Assembly: GCF_042652345.1 (NCBI RefSeq)
Contig: NZ_JBHSJJ010000004.1
Span: forward strand, 1 to 64,000
DNA: 64,000 nt
Origin: Negadavirga shengliensis
Lineage (GTDB): Bacteria > Bacteroidota > Bacteroidia > Cytophagales > Cyclobacteriaceae
Direction of reading: 5' to 3'
Shown here: positions 1 through 9,318 of the stretch, in pieces
Numbering within the stretch: position 1 is the stretch's first letter
Layout of the letters: each line of letters begins with the position of its first letter
Position numbers and translations under genes: made by a program
Notes under the pieces: model-generated
Database searches by the model: none
What the model saw: only the letters and a program-made list of their open reading frames with translations
Told to the model about the DNA's origin: nothing

Positions 1-168
1 GACCGGCAATCGAATCAGGAGTTTTTGACCGGGATTCAGGAAATTTTCGATTGGCAGCTTAAAATCAATCAAAATGAAGCGTTTAAGGCAGATTATTCTA
101 CCCACAAGAAGGTTTTTAGACGAACTGACGGTTCTCAGCTATACGAAGGCAGGGATTTTAACCACTGA
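1..168 (+). CDS. C-terminal end of an unidentified protein (partial)
   Basis: An open frame enters at base 1 and ends at a TGA at 166-168, giving the last 55 residues of a protein whose start lies outside the window. The fragment is polar, with a DWQLKINQNEAF segment and the end EGRDFNH, and has no membrane segment. I do not recognise the family. It is followed by about 1.1 kb without a convincing gene, so it is the last gene of its transcription unit. Its codon use looks ordinary for this window, which is why I accept it as coding. Confidence 0.5.
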   Translation, partial: DRQSNQEFLTGIQEIFDWQLKINQNEAFKADYSTHKKVFRRTDGSQLYEGRDFNH

Positions 169-1282
169 ACTTCCTACGAAGAACTGAACTTTAAATTTAG
201 CACTTTCTTGTCCTATGAGGCATGGAACCCCCCTGGTTGTGTGTAGGTGCTGTGTGTGCCCAGTATGGGCATCTGGTATCGAAGATACCAAATTATTCCA
301 GAGGGTGAAATGCCTGTGCCGGAGAATTTCGGCATCCCTTGTGTGCGGGGGTAACAGTCATTGCCCCATGACCATCCGCATCCCGATGGCTATCGGGAAA
401 CGAGATTTTTTGGCAGCAGGTACGGCAAATTTGATTAAGATTCTTTCCATGAAACCGACGAGTTTGCTTGTGTGCGGACGACCTTAAATTTTAGCCGGAA
501 AGATGCACACTTGTGCGCCACGGCGTAGCGGCGGGGTTTTCCCCGTGCTGGCGGGGCAGGTATGTTACTTTTTGACTTGCAGCAGAAAAGTAAAAACTGC
601 AATAGGCAGGAACTAAACACTCCACCCCCTGGCGAGTGCGTATAGGAAGGGACTGCTTCGTTGCAAACTCCTACCGATGATGTATTGTATAATACATTGT
701 GATTCAATTGGTTGAAAAAAACAGTATCGGGAACGGAGAGAAAAAGGAGAATGGAAAACAACCACCCGCCCTTATGCCACAGACATTCCTGATCTTTGCC
801 TTAACATTCGCCTACAGAAAGAGACTGCTTTCCCGGTTGGCCGGAATAGACTCCTACCCGGTGACTTGTCGCGCAACGCACTGTTATTCAACCGGTTGAA
901 AAACACGGATTTTGGCGGTTTTGGCCAGCCATACCGGCTGCGCATGGAGGGAACCGTCATCCCGGTTTGTACATTTTCTAAATGTTAAGTCTCGCAATGA
1001 CGAGCTCTTTCGTTATAGCGGAAAGCGGCAACCCGTCCCCGGCACCTCCGTGTCCCGTAGATGTTCCCATGATGTCCCGTACATTCGTTAGTCTTTCGCT
1101 AAATTCTAAGAAACCCCTTGTACTTTTCCAATAGGAGCCGACAGCCGCTCCTGTTTCCATAACCAGCATCCCCCCGCCCGTGTTGCCACATAAATCGCTG
1201 GCAGTGACCAAACCTGCCCCCAATTCACCTTTATCATAAACCCATGCAGTAAGTTTAACAGCTTTTTTCTAAGTTTAGGCCT
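169..1282. other. Hairpin-rich non-coding region with diverged repeats
   Basis: No frame here resembles a protein. The region holds several short perfect inverted repeats: 257-271 (TGCCCA arms), 274-290 (TGGTATC arms), 381-398 (TCCCGAT arms), 565-593 (TTACTTTT/AAAAGTAA around a 13-base loop), 680-697 (ATGTATT arms) and the 14-bp palindrome TTCAACCGGTTGAA at 887-900. A related palindrome, TTCAATTGGTTGAA, lies at 703-716. The flanks of these last two also match in part (GACTGCTT, ACTCCTACC, GGTTGAAAAA), so 645-735 and 818-915 look like diverged copies of one repeat. TCTCGCAATGACGAG near 990 resembles the TCATTGCGAG repeats common between genes in many bacteria. Confidence 0.55.
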
Positions 1283-2290
1283 ATGAAAATGTTCCAGAAC
1301 CATGAAGTCAGGTGGGGTGTGCTGGGGGTAGGGGATGTGTGCGAACGGAAAAGCGCACCGGCCATGCAGAAAATCAAGGACTCCAGCCTGGTGGCCGTCA
1401 TGCGGCGCGATGGGGAAAAAGCCCGTGACTATGCCCGGCGGCACCATGTTCCCAAATGGTACGATCAGGCCGATGACCTGATCAATGACCCGGAGGTCAA
1501 CGCCATCTATATTGCTACCCCTCCCGGATCCCATCTGGAACTTGCCCGGAAGGTGGCATCGGCAGGAAAGCCCGTCTATGTGGAAAAACCCATGGCCCGC
1601 AACCATCAGGAATGCCTGGAAATGATCCGCATCTGCGAGCAGGCAGGCGTACCCCTCTTCGTGGCCTACTACAGAAGGACCTTGCCCAATTTTTTGAAAA
1701 TAAAGGAACTGGTGGATTCCGGCGCCATCGGTACCGTAAGGCATGTACAGATCACCATGAACCAGCCCCGGCACCCGGATGTGGCAGAGGCGGGTAAAAA
1801 CAATTGGAGGATCGACCCCGCCATTGCCGGCGGCGGGTACTTCTATGACCTCGGATCCCACCAACTGGATTTTCTGGATTTTCTTTTCGGCGCCGTCGTA
1901 GAAGTCAGGGGAATGGCGGCAAACCAGGCAGCTTTGTATCCCACGGAAGATATTGTCACCGCCGCCTTCCGTTTTGAAAATGGGATTCTGGGCACCGGCA
2001 ACTGGTGTTTCACGGCTTCGGAATCGGCAAAATCGGACATGACGGTCATCGTGGGTGATAAAGGGAAGATATCGTATCCCTCCTTCTGGGATACCTATGT
2101 GCTGTTGGAAGAAGACGGTCAAGCGCCTCAGAGACTCACTTTTGAAATGCCGGAAAACATTCAGTTTTTCCTGATAGAAAGTATCGTCAACGAACTTTTG
2201 GGCCGGGGAAAATGCCCCAGCACAGGGATTTCCGCTGCCCGCACCAACTGGGTGATGGAAGAGATGACCAAAAATTACTACTCAGAATAA
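1283..2290 (+). CDS. Gfo/Idh/MocA family oxidoreductase
   Basis: NAD(P)-dependent sugar or cyclitol dehydrogenase of the Gfo/Idh/MocA family, 335 residues, which is normal length. The N-terminal Rossmann fold shows GVLGVG at 12-17, a YIATP strand at 76-80 and the family EKP motif at 101-103, whose Lys is the usual catalytic residue. The C-terminal alpha/beta domain shows GGGYFYDLGSHQLD at 183-196, with His193 in the substrate-site position. There is no signal peptide, so it is cytoplasmic. The stop is 14 bases before the next gene, another member of the family, so the two probably form an operon. The substrate cannot be read from the sequence. Confidence 0.9.
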   Translation: MKMFQNHEVRWGVLGVGDVCERKSAPAMQKIKDSSLVAVMRRDGEKARDYARRHHVPKWYDQADDLINDPEVNAIYIATPPGSHLELARKVASAGKPVYVEKPMARNHQECLEMIRICEQAGVPLFVAYYRRTLPNFLKIKELVDSGAIGTVRHVQITMNQPRHPDVAEAGKNNWRIDPAIAGGGYFYDLGSHQLDFLDFLFGAVVEVRGMAANQAALYPTEDIVTAAFRFENGILGTGNWCFTASESAKSDMTVIVGDKGKISYPSFWDTYVLLEEDGQAPQRLTFEMPENIQFFLIESIVNELLGRGKCPSTGISAARTNWVMEEMTKNYYSE

Positions 2291-2304
2291 ATTTTAAAAT
2301 CACC

Positions 2305-3333
2305 ATGCAAAAAAGAACATTAGGATTCGGGATCATCGGTACGGGAGCCATCGCCGGGATGCATGCGGCGGCCGTCGAAGCCTGCGAAGGCAGTCAACTG
2401 GTGGCAGTATGCAGTTCCAGCGCCGAAAGGGCGAAAATGGCAGAAGAGAAATTCAAGGTGCCGGCCGATTACGAAATCAACTCATTTTTACAGAGAGAAG
2501 ACCTCCATGTGGTGTGTATCTGCACCCACAGCGGCAACCACCTGGAGCCTGCCCTTGAGGCGGCCCGGGCAGGTAAACATATTTTATTGGAAAAACCCAT
2601 AGAGGTCAGTGTGGAGCGGGCGGACAGCCTGATCCGGGCCTGCCGGGAACACGGGGTAAAACTGGGCGTGATTTTCCAAAACCGGCTGAAACCAGGTTAC
2701 CTGCAGTTGAAAGATGCGGTACGCGCCGGGAAAATCGGGAAACTGTTGATGGGGACCGCAGCGATCAATTGGTACAGGGACCCTTCTTATTACAGCAGCA
2801 GCCACTGGAAAGGCACCCTTCAGGGTGATGGTGGCGCCGCCCTGATCAACCAGGGCGTGCATACGATAGATTTGTTGCTGGACATCATGGGTGATGCCGA
2901 GGCGGTATACGGCCAGGTGAAGACCATGGTGCATGATATAGAAGGAGAGGATCTGGGAGCAGCCGTCGTGAACTTCAAAAACGGGGCACTGGGTACGATT
3001 ACGGGAGGCACAGCCCTCTATCCGGGAAACCCGGAGCGGTTAGAAGTATACGGCGACAAGGGAAATATCATTTTGGAAGCCGGGAAAATCGTGGTTTGGA
3101 ACGTGCAGGGGGAGGACCATACTGTCCCATCCTCAGATGTGGGCGGAAGCGGGGCGTCTGACCCCATGGCCATTGATTTCAAGCTTCACCAGGGCCAGGT
3201 ACAGGACATGGTGGAAGCCATATGGGAAGATCGTGAGCCTATGGTAACAGGGGAGGATGCCCGCAGATCACTGGAGTTGATCCTGGGCATCTATCGTTCC
3301 TCAAAGGAAAACCAAAAAGTGGTGTTTGGTTAA
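2305..3333 (+). CDS. Gfo/Idh/MocA family oxidoreductase (second of a tandem pair)
   Basis: A 342-residue NAD(P)-dependent oxidoreductase. I place the start at ATG 2305, just after the stop of the preceding gene. The frame is open upstream to an ATG at 2212 inside that gene, but the Rossmann fold begins at MQKRTLGFGIIGTG, so the extra 31 residues would be unnatural. Motifs: GIIGTGAIAG at 9-18, EKP at 96-98, and the segment NWYRDPSYY followed by WKGT, GDGGAALINQGVHTIDLL. This pattern defines a different subgroup from the upstream gene. It is cytoplasmic. The pair may act on successive keto-sugar steps (inference). A rho-independent terminator follows at 3346. Confidence 0.88.
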   Translation: MQKRTLGFGIIGTGAIAGMHAAAVEACEGSQLVAVCSSSAERAKMAEEKFKVPADYEINSFLQREDLHVVCICTHSGNHLEPALEAARAGKHILLEKPIEVSVERADSLIRACREHGVKLGVIFQNRLKPGYLQLKDAVRAGKIGKLLMGTAAINWYRDPSYYSSSHWKGTLQGDGGAALINQGVHTIDLLLDIMGDAEAVYGQVKTMVHDIEGEDLGAAVVNFKNGALGTITGGTALYPGNPERLEVYGDKGNIILEAGKIVVWNVQGEDHTVPSSDVGGSGASDPMAIDFKLHQGQVQDMVEAIWEDREPMVTGEDARRSLELILGIYRSSKENQKVVFG

Positions 3334-3345
3334 TACAAAGGCTCA

Positions 3346-3384
3346 AGCAGGGCGGCACCATACCCGCCGCCACTGCTTTTTTAC
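3346..3384 (+). terminator. Rho-independent terminator after the tandem oxidoreductases
   Basis: Arms AGCAG plus GGCGGC (3346-3356) pair with GCCGCC plus CTGCT (3366-3377) with one bulged base, followed by a run of T. It lies 12 bases after the second oxidoreductase stop. From 3401 to about 3462 the DNA is then unusually rich in A and C on this strand (repeated ACAACCA-like units) with no coding sense. Confidence 0.75.
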
Positions 3385-3555
3385 TTTTTGCCTGTTTATA
3401 CCACGACAACCATGAGAACCATCAAAACCTCGACACCAATGACAACCACCACAACCACGATAAAACAATAAAAACGTCACCTTTCTCATGTTTTATCATC
3501 ATCCCAGTGTGTGATGTTACCGTCATGCTCTGTTTTATTATGCCACATATTCCTT

Positions 3556-3563
3556 TAAATTTG
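3556..3563 (+). promoter_or_regulatory. Candidate -7 element for pncB
   Basis: TAAATTTG matches the Bacteroidota -7 consensus TAnnTTTG and sits 21 bases before the pncB start. A clear -33 TTG is missing at the usual spacing, so this is a weak call. Confidence 0.4.
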
Positions 3564-3584
3564 GGTCGTCTAAGCAAATGATTC

Positions 3585-5066
3585 ATGAAGATAACAAGAG
3601 ATTTATACCAAGGCTCCCTGACTTTGTTGACCGATTTTTACCAGTTTACCATGGCTTATGCCTATTGGAAATCAGGGAAGGCCGAACAGGAGGCCGTTTT
3701 TAATTTGTTTTTCAGAAAGAACCCATTTCAAAGCGGCTTTACCGTCGCGGCGGGCCTTGATTATGTGATTGACTATTGCCGCAATTTTCAGTTTTCCGAT
3801 AAGGACCTGGCTTACCTGGCGGACATGAACGACGGCAACGGCAAGCCTACTTTTGAAGCCGCTTTTATAGACTATCTTAAAGACCTGAAATTCAGTTGCG
3901 ACATCGATGCGGTAGAGGAAGGGGAGGTGGTGTTTCCCAACATGCCGCTGGTCAGGGTAAGGGGGCCTTTGATCCAGTGTCAGCTGTTGGAGACCCCGCT
4001 GCTGAACATCATCAATTTCCAGACGCTGGTCGCCACCAAGGCGGCAAGGATCGTATTGGCGGCAAAGGACGATCCCGTAATAGAATTTGGGCTGAGAAGG
4101 GCACAGGGCATCGACGGGGCTTTGGCAGCCAGCAGGGCTTCCTATATTGGGGGCTGTTCTTCCACTTCCAATGTGATGGCAGGGCAGCTCTTCGGGATTC
4201 CGGTTGCCGGTACCCACGCCCACAGCTGGATCATGTCTTTTGAAAACGAACTGGAGGCGTTTAAAGCCTATGCAGAGGCATTCCCGGATCATACCATTCT
4301 GCTGGTGGATACCTACGATACGGTGAACGGCATCAAAAATGCCATTGAGGTGGCGAAATTGCTCAAGGAAAGGGGCAAAAAGCTATTGGGCATCCGGATA
4401 GATTCGGGTGACCTGGCTTATTTCAGCAACATTGCCAGGGAAATGCTGGATACCGCGGGATTTCCGGAGGTGCAGATTGTGGCGAGCAACGATCTGGATG
4501 AGCATATCATGACTTCCCTGAAGATGCAGGAAGCGTCTATCAATGTCTGGGGGGTAGGCACAAAACTGGTGACGGCCTTTGACCAGCCGGCGCTGGGGGC
4601 GGTATATAAGATGTCTGCCTTGAAGAATGAGGAAGGAGAGTGGGTGCCCAAAATAAAACTTTCCCAGCAGTCCATTAAAATCAATATCCCCGGGATTCAC
4701 AATGTGAAGCGTTTCATTGTCAATGGAAAGGCCATTGGGGATATGATTTATCTGGAAAACCTGGAGGAAAAGGAGCAGGTGACCATCATTGATCCCATCG
4801 ATCCCACCAGAAGAAAGCGGATATCGGTGGCAAATGCCGATTCGGAAGTGCTGTTGAAACCCATCTTTAAAAACGGGGAAAAAATATATTCCAGGCCTTC
4901 ACTCGAAGAAATCAGAAACAGGGCCAGAAACAGGCTGGCTGCATTTGACAAAACCCACAAAAGATTGATCAATCCGCATATCTATCCGGTGGGTTTGGAA
5001 GCATCTTTGTACGAATACCGGACAAGCCTGGTGTTGAAGGCAAAAGCATTGGAGAACGGCAAATGA
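3585..5066 (+). CDS. pncB: Nicotinate phosphoribosyltransferase
   Basis: Makes nicotinate mononucleotide from nicotinate and PRPP, using ATP: the committed step of the Preiss-Handler NAD salvage route. It has 493 residues, typical of the longer bacterial form. Recognisable segments are LLTDFYQFTMAYAYW near the N-terminus (substrate-binding loop), EFGLRRAQG and SYIGGCSSTSNV in the middle, GTHAHSW (the region of the His that is phosphorylated in the family) and IRIDSGDLAYFS in the phosphate-binding barrel. Cytoplasmic. The next gene, 77 bases downstream on the same strand, is nicotinamidase, which supplies the substrate, so the pair is functionally matched. Confidence 0.95.
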   Translation: MKITRDLYQGSLTLLTDFYQFTMAYAYWKSGKAEQEAVFNLFFRKNPFQSGFTVAAGLDYVIDYCRNFQFSDKDLAYLADMNDGNGKPTFEAAFIDYLKDLKFSCDIDAVEEGEVVFPNMPLVRVRGPLIQCQLLETPLLNIINFQTLVATKAARIVLAAKDDPVIEFGLRRAQGIDGALAASRASYIGGCSSTSNVMAGQLFGIPVAGTHAHSWIMSFENELEAFKAYAEAFPDHTILLVDTYDTVNGIKNAIEVAKLLKERGKKLLGIRIDSGDLAYFSNIAREMLDTAGFPEVQIVASNDLDEHIMTSLKMQEASINVWGVGTKLVTAFDQPALGAVYKMSALKNEEGEWVPKIKLSQQSIKINIPGIHNVKRFIVNGKAIGDMIYLENLEEKEQVTIIDPIDPTRRKRISVANADSEVLLKPIFKNGEKIYSRPSLEEIRNRARNRLAAFDKTHKRLINPHIYPVGLEASLYEYRTSLVLKAKALENGK

Positions 5067-5143
5067 ACGATGGAGGTTGTTTTTCCTGACGTTATTACCT
5101 TAACTCCTATATAAGCGCAGACCACATAAACCAACTATAAAAT

Positions 5144-5758
5144 ATGAAAGCTTTAATCATAGTAGATGTACAAAACGATTTTTTACCGGGAGGTGCCCTT
5201 GAGGTCAGGGAGGGCGACAGCATCATTCCGGTGATCAACGCCTTGCAGAAAAAGTTTGATCTGATCGTGGCCACCCAGGACTGGCACCCGGCGAACCATC
5301 GCAGTTTTGCTGCCAATAATAAGGGCAGGCAAGTAGGGGAGATCATAGACCTGGCGGGAATAGAGCAGGTACTCTGGCCTGTACACTGCGTGGAAAACAC
5401 GGAAGGCGCGGCTTTCCACAAGAACCTGGACCGGGAAAAATGGGCGCGGATTTTTCAAAAAGGCACAAACCCCGTTGTGGATTCATACAGCGGCTTTTTT
5501 GATAACAACCGGATGGGTGAGACGGGGTTGGGCAAATACTTGAAGAAAAAAGGAGTGGAAAAGGTATTTATCGCGGGATTGGCCACGGATTACTGCGTGA
5601 AATTCACCGTAATGGATGCGCTTAGTCTCGGATTTAAAACCTATCTGATAGAAGACGCGACGAGAGGGGTGAATCTTTCTCCCACAGACACAGAAAGATC
5701 CGTCACGGAAATGAGAAAGGCAGGGGCCAAGATAACCCATTCCGGAAAAATCCTATAA
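5144..5758 (+). CDS. pncA: Nicotinamidase
   Basis: Hydrolyses nicotinamide to nicotinate and ammonia, feeding PncB directly upstream. It is an isochorismatase-fold enzyme of 204 residues. The catalytic triad is visible as Asp8 (in VDVQNDFLPGG), Lys106 (FQKGTNP) and Cys151 (GLATDYCVKF). The metal ligands Asp46, His48 and His52 are in QDWHPANH. Full length, no signal peptide. It ends five bases before the convergent META-domain gene, with no obvious terminator between the two. Confidence 0.95.
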   Translation: MKALIIVDVQNDFLPGGALEVREGDSIIPVINALQKKFDLIVATQDWHPANHRSFAANNKGRQVGEIIDLAGIEQVLWPVHCVENTEGAAFHKNLDREKWARIFQKGTNPVVDSYSGFFDNNRMGETGLGKYLKKKGVEKVFIAGLATDYCVKFTVMDALSLGFKTYLIEDATRGVNLSPTDTERSVTEMRKAGAKITHSGKIL

Positions 5759-5763
5759 TACTA

Positions 5764-6309
5764 TCAAAACAGCAGTTTCTGTGTGGCCATCATTTTCGGT
5801 ATCCCGAAAGGATGGTAGTCGTCATTTCTTTCCAGTTTTTTAAGTTTCATAATTTCCATGTTGCCGCAGGAAAATGAAAGTATGCCTTCATCGTCTATGG
5901 CAAAGGTATGGGCGGATTTCAACACGGTGAGAAAAATATCTTCCCCATGTCCATCACACCATTTTTTGGTCATTCCCAGAAAGCCCAATACATCTATGCC
6001 ATTGCCTTCCAGATAGGTGAATATGCTGAAAGTGTTGCAACCTGTATATCCGAAGGCTTGTTGGTTGACGATGTCAAAATAGAGGGTCGGTTTTCTGTTG
6101 GGGAACAGCTCGTCGAAAGGCTGAAACTTGTCGTATATATAACTTACCTCCCATAAACCCTCCAGTTCGGCAGTGGTGCTGATTCTTTCAGGCGCCTCGG
6201 GCCGCTCCAGCTCCTCCAACTCTTCTTCAAACGGATCTGCTATTTGCGCAAACCCGAAACTGGCGAACAGCGAGAAGATCACAATCCATAATGGGAACAC
6301 ATTTTTCAT
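5764..6309 (-). CDS. Secreted META-domain (HslJ-like) protein
   Basis: A 181-residue exported protein. The N-terminus MKNVFPLWIVIFSLFASFGFA is a signal peptide with a likely cleavage before QIADP. An acidic, proline-rich linker follows, then one META/HslJ-like domain: LEGLWEVSYI, the hallmark GYTGCNTFS, a second Cys in MTKKWCDG and the closing ILSFSCGNMEIMKL. HslJ-type domains in other bacteria are linked to stress and antibiotic tolerance, but no biochemical role can be assigned here. It is a lone gene facing pncA. Confidence 0.75.
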   Translation of the reverse strand: MKNVFPLWIVIFSLFASFGFAQIADPFEEELEELERPEAPERISTTAELEGLWEVSYIYDKFQPFDELFPNRKPTLYFDIVNQQAFGYTGCNTFSIFTYLEGNGIDVLGFLGMTKKWCDGHGEDIFLTVLKSAHTFAIDDEGILSFSCGNMEIMKLKKLERNDDYHPFGIPKMMATQKLLF

Positions 6310-6397
6310 GGCAATAGGGGTTTACCAGTTGAAATATAATAATTTATCGAATTTGAAAAAATAATAATGTCAAAAATTACGCCATTCAGGAAATCAC

Positions 6398-6433
6398 TAA
6401 AAGAAAACCTCCCGAATTACAAAAACGGGAGGT
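6398..6433 (-). terminator. Terminator of the ferritin gene
   Basis: Read on the minus strand, an 8-bp perfect stem (6426-6433 with 6407-6414, ACCTCCCG arms, 11-base loop) is followed by TTTTCTTTT. It lies about 90 bases past the ferritin stop. Confidence 0.75.
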
Positions 6434-6524
6434 ATTTGTAGCTGTTTAAAAGGGAGAAGTGACCGGGACAAATGTCCGGTTATGTAACAAGTGTCTCACC
6501 TTTAGAACAGCCCGGTCGATTCAC

Positions 6525-7073
6525 TTAATTTTCAGTTGGTACATTGGAGTGGAGTTTGCCAAGTTCCTGGTCAATGGTCCAGAGACCCACGCCTTCTTCA
6601 CCAATAATGTCAAACAGCTCCAATGCCCTTCTGGCCAAAGTTTCCTCTTCCCTCTGCTCGGTCACATACCACTGCATAAAACTGAATGTGGCAAAATCCT
6701 TGATGTTGAAGCAATGGTCTACGATATGGTTAATGGATTTGGTCACTTCGATTTCATGTTCCAGAATAAGTTCAAAAACCTCTCTAAGGGTATTGAAATG
6801 GTGCCTTATGCCGGTTATCTCCGGTTGGATGGCATGGCCTCCGGCATCGTTGATATATCGGAACAGCTTGAGCATATGCATTCGTTCTTCTTCCGCATGG
6901 TCGTACAGGAACCTGGCAGAGTGGGTATAACCCTTCATGTCACACCACGAAGCCATTGACAGGTAATAGGCGGATGACTTCCCTTCCATTTCAATCTGCT
7001 TATTCAGTTTATTTTCGGTATCGGCCAGCAGAGATCTTTTTAGGGTTACTATTTCTTTTTCTTTAGTTTTCAT
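6525..7073 (-). CDS. ftnA: Ferritin (non-haem iron storage)
   Basis: A 182-residue ferritin that oxidises Fe(II) and stores it in a 24-subunit shell in the cytoplasm. Aligned by eye to bacterial FtnA, the ferroxidase site is present: Glu30 (QIEMEGKSSAYY), Glu63 and His66 (HAEEERMH), with further acidic residues in LEHEIEVTKSIN and TEQREEE. It is slightly longer than E. coli FtnA at both ends. Single-gene unit with its own terminator. It is about 8 kb from the SUF iron-sulfur operon and not linked to it. Confidence 0.92.
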   Translation of the reverse strand: MKTKEKEIVTLKRSLLADTENKLNKQIEMEGKSSAYYLSMASWCDMKGYTHSARFLYDHAEEERMHMLKLFRYINDAGGHAIQPEITGIRHHFNTLREVFELILEHEIEVTKSINHIVDHCFNIKDFATFSFMQWYVTEQREEETLARRALELFDIIGEEGVGLWTIDQELGKLHSNVPTEN

Positions 7074-7266
7074 ATAAGTAGGAATCTGGTTTTGTCGTAA
7101 AACATATTGACTTAACTTTTCTCTGATATAAAGGTAACCAATAATTTGGTCAGGAGTTCCCTATATTTCTTTAATCCGCCAATTTAGAATTGGTATAATT
7201 AAAATACAATGAAATTAAATTTGGCCGATTGGATTTGTGTTAAGTATAAATAAACCCACACTTTCT

Positions 7267-9138
7267 TTAACGCGGCAATACCTGTACTTCAATAGAGGAG
7301 GGATGTTCCTGACTAAAGTAGACTTTATGCACAGCGTTGGTGAAATCCCCGTCGTCTGCCTTGAAGATGTTTTCCACATATTTTTGCGGGTTCCGGTCTA
7401 TCAAGGGAAACCAGGTGCTTTGAATTTGCACCTGGATTTTATGTCCTTTTTTGAACGTATGATAAACATCCTGAAGCCTGAAATCCACGGGAGTTACCTG
7501 TTCGGGAACAAAGGGTTTGGGGTCAGAAAAACTTTCCCTGTACCTGCCCCGGATGACTTCTGAGCGGACTTTCAAGTGATAGTTGCCCAGATCCATGCCA
7601 TCCTGTACATAAGGGTGGTTGGGATGATTACCCGGGTACACATCTATCAACTTCACCACCCAGTCCGCATCTGTTTCAGAAGTGGAAACTTTCAGCCTGG
7701 CCGTGATTTCACCCACCAGAGTCAGGTCTTCTTCCAGCACGTCAGTTTCAAATACCAAGACGTCCGGCCTTCTGGCCGCGAAGCGCTGGTCGTCCGCCAT
7801 GTATTTTCGGGGGGTAAAATTGAGTTTGATGTCCTGGCTGTAGGGAACAGGGTTTTCAAGATCCGATACAAATTCGGCATAATTTTCTCCCGAGGGCAGC
7901 TCATTACCCAATTTTTTGCTTTCCCCTAGATAAAAATCCATCCGCTGGGCCTCTTTTGGGGGCCATTCGTCGAAGGCGGTCCATTCGTTCTTTCCGGTAT
8001 CAAACACATAGGCTTCAGGAAGTCCGGTTTCGCCATCGCCCGGACCTTTGAGAAAATGGTTGAAAAACACCTGCTCCACATTTTTCTGGTACCAGGTGGA
8101 TATGGAATCGCCGAAATAGATGCTGGAAACGGTCTGGATACCCTGTTCACGGGCCCAATCGCCATGGGACCAAGGCCCCATCACCAACGTATTGTAGGTT
8201 TCCGGGTTATTTTTTTCAATCTTCTTGTAAATGGTAAGCGGCCCGTAAAGGTCTTCTGCATCAAACCAGCCGCCCACCACCATCACGGCAGGCTTGATAT
8301 CCGTCAAGTGGGGAATGATGCTCCTTTTTTGCCAAAACTCATTGTAATCCGGATTTTCTTTAAGTTGTTGCCAAAAGAAATTATCCTCTCCGTAGTATTT
8401 GTCCGCATTTTTCAGGGAGCCCATGTCCATAAAAAACTGGTAGCCATCCCTGGTGCCCGGGTCCACCGCTTCATACCAGGCTGTATCTACAGGATTATCC
8501 TTCTGATAACCAAACACCGCTGTGGCGATCCAATAGCTGAGGAAATAGGCGCCGTTATGGTGAAAATCATCGAAATAAAAGTCCCCGATGGGTGCTTGTG
8601 GCGATACGGCTACCAGGTTGGGATGTGCCCGCGGAAGTGCCGCTGCGGCATAAAACCCCGGATAGCTGATCCCCCATAACCCCACCCGGCCGTTGTGATG
8701 CTCTATGTTTTCCAGCAACCATTCTATGGTATCAAAGGTATCCGTACTTTCGTCAATGGCTTTGGGATCATTTGTTTCCGCGAGTGTGGGTCGCATATTA
8801 TCATACTGGCCTTCGGACATCCACCTGCCCCTTACATCCTGATAGACAAAAATATAGCCGTCATGCATCAGGAAAGGAGAGGGGCCCAATGAGGACTTCA
8901 TCTTTCCTTCCCCATAGGGACCTGCACTATAGGGCGTGCGTTGCATGAGAATAGGGTAGGACGTCGTTTTGTCCTTGGGACTATACACCACCGTATGCAA
9001 TTGGATACCGTCCCTCATCGTGATGGCATATTCCTCCTTATGGTAATGATCCGATACAAAATGATCGTTTTGGGCATAAAGTGTCCGGTTTCCTGCAACC
9101 AGCAAAATCCAAAGAAAGCATATCTTGATCTTTTTCAT
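7267..9138 (-). CDS. Secreted CocE/NonD family hydrolase (X-Pro dipeptidyl-peptidase-like)
   Basis: A 623-residue alpha/beta-hydrolase of the CocE/NonD group, which contains X-Pro dipeptidyl peptidases, cocaine esterase and beta-lactam acylases. A signal peptide (MKKIKICFLWILLVAGNRTLYA) exports it. The nucleophile is Ser158 in WGISYPGFY. The likely acid and base are Asp293 (GGWFDAEDLYG) and His325 (GPWSHGDWA). The C-terminal third is the jelly-roll domain of the family. The family often cleaves peptide or ester bonds of small compounds, and the true substrate is unknown. It stands alone. Confidence 0.88.
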   Translation of the reverse strand: MKKIKICFLWILLVAGNRTLYAQNDHFVSDHYHKEEYAITMRDGIQLHTVVYSPKDKTTSYPILMQRTPYSAGPYGEGKMKSSLGPSPFLMHDGYIFVYQDVRGRWMSEGQYDNMRPTLAETNDPKAIDESTDTFDTIEWLLENIEHHNGRVGLWGISYPGFYAAAALPRAHPNLVAVSPQAPIGDFYFDDFHHNGAYFLSYWIATAVFGYQKDNPVDTAWYEAVDPGTRDGYQFFMDMGSLKNADKYYGEDNFFWQQLKENPDYNEFWQKRSIIPHLTDIKPAVMVVGGWFDAEDLYGPLTIYKKIEKNNPETYNTLVMGPWSHGDWAREQGIQTVSSIYFGDSISTWYQKNVEQVFFNHFLKGPGDGETGLPEAYVFDTGKNEWTAFDEWPPKEAQRMDFYLGESKKLGNELPSGENYAEFVSDLENPVPYSQDIKLNFTPRKYMADDQRFAARRPDVLVFETDVLEEDLTLVGEITARLKVSTSETDADWVVKLIDVYPGNHPNHPYVQDGMDLGNYHLKVRSEVIRGRYRESFSDPKPFVPEQVTPVDFRLQDVYHTFKKGHKIQVQIQSTWFPLIDRNPQKYVENIFKADDGDFTNAVHKVYFSQEHPSSIEVQVLPR

Positions 9139-9198
9139 GGTGAAAAGGGTTAGGTTGAATTATTCTTTTTTTCAACAGAGGGTGTGTTTATATTTCAT

Positions 9199-9206
9199 TA
9201 CTTTTG
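9199..9206 (+). promoter_or_regulatory. Possible -7 element upstream of kdsB
   Basis: TACTTTTG fits TAnnTTTG and lies 113 bases before the kdsB start. No good -33 TTG is visible at the usual spacing, so this is tentative. Confidence 0.25.
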
Positions 9207-9318
9207 TCGGGGTTTCCGAGCATGGTCATCGACATAGGTAAAAAATGAATTTACTTTTTGGTCTCTTTGACGAAATACAGAAACCCCAGGACTAAAGTTA
9301 TAACACAAAATTGGATAA

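Noticed and set aside
215..899. Small open frames in the first intergenic region, both strands
   Set aside because: Cysteine- and arginine-rich random-looking translations that run through inverted repeats.
1106..2122. Long open frame on the minus strand (338 codons) opposite the first oxidoreductase
   Set aside because: It is antisense to a clear Gfo/Idh/MocA gene and its translation has no domain-like pattern.
3401..3462. Functional G-quadruplex on the minus strand of the A/C-rich stretch
   Set aside because: Only isolated GG pairs, no GGG runs; composition bias alone explains it.
7179..7193. Terminator for the CocE-type gene at the CCAATT-TAG-AATTGG palindrome
   Set aside because: The stem is only six weak base pairs and no T run follows.
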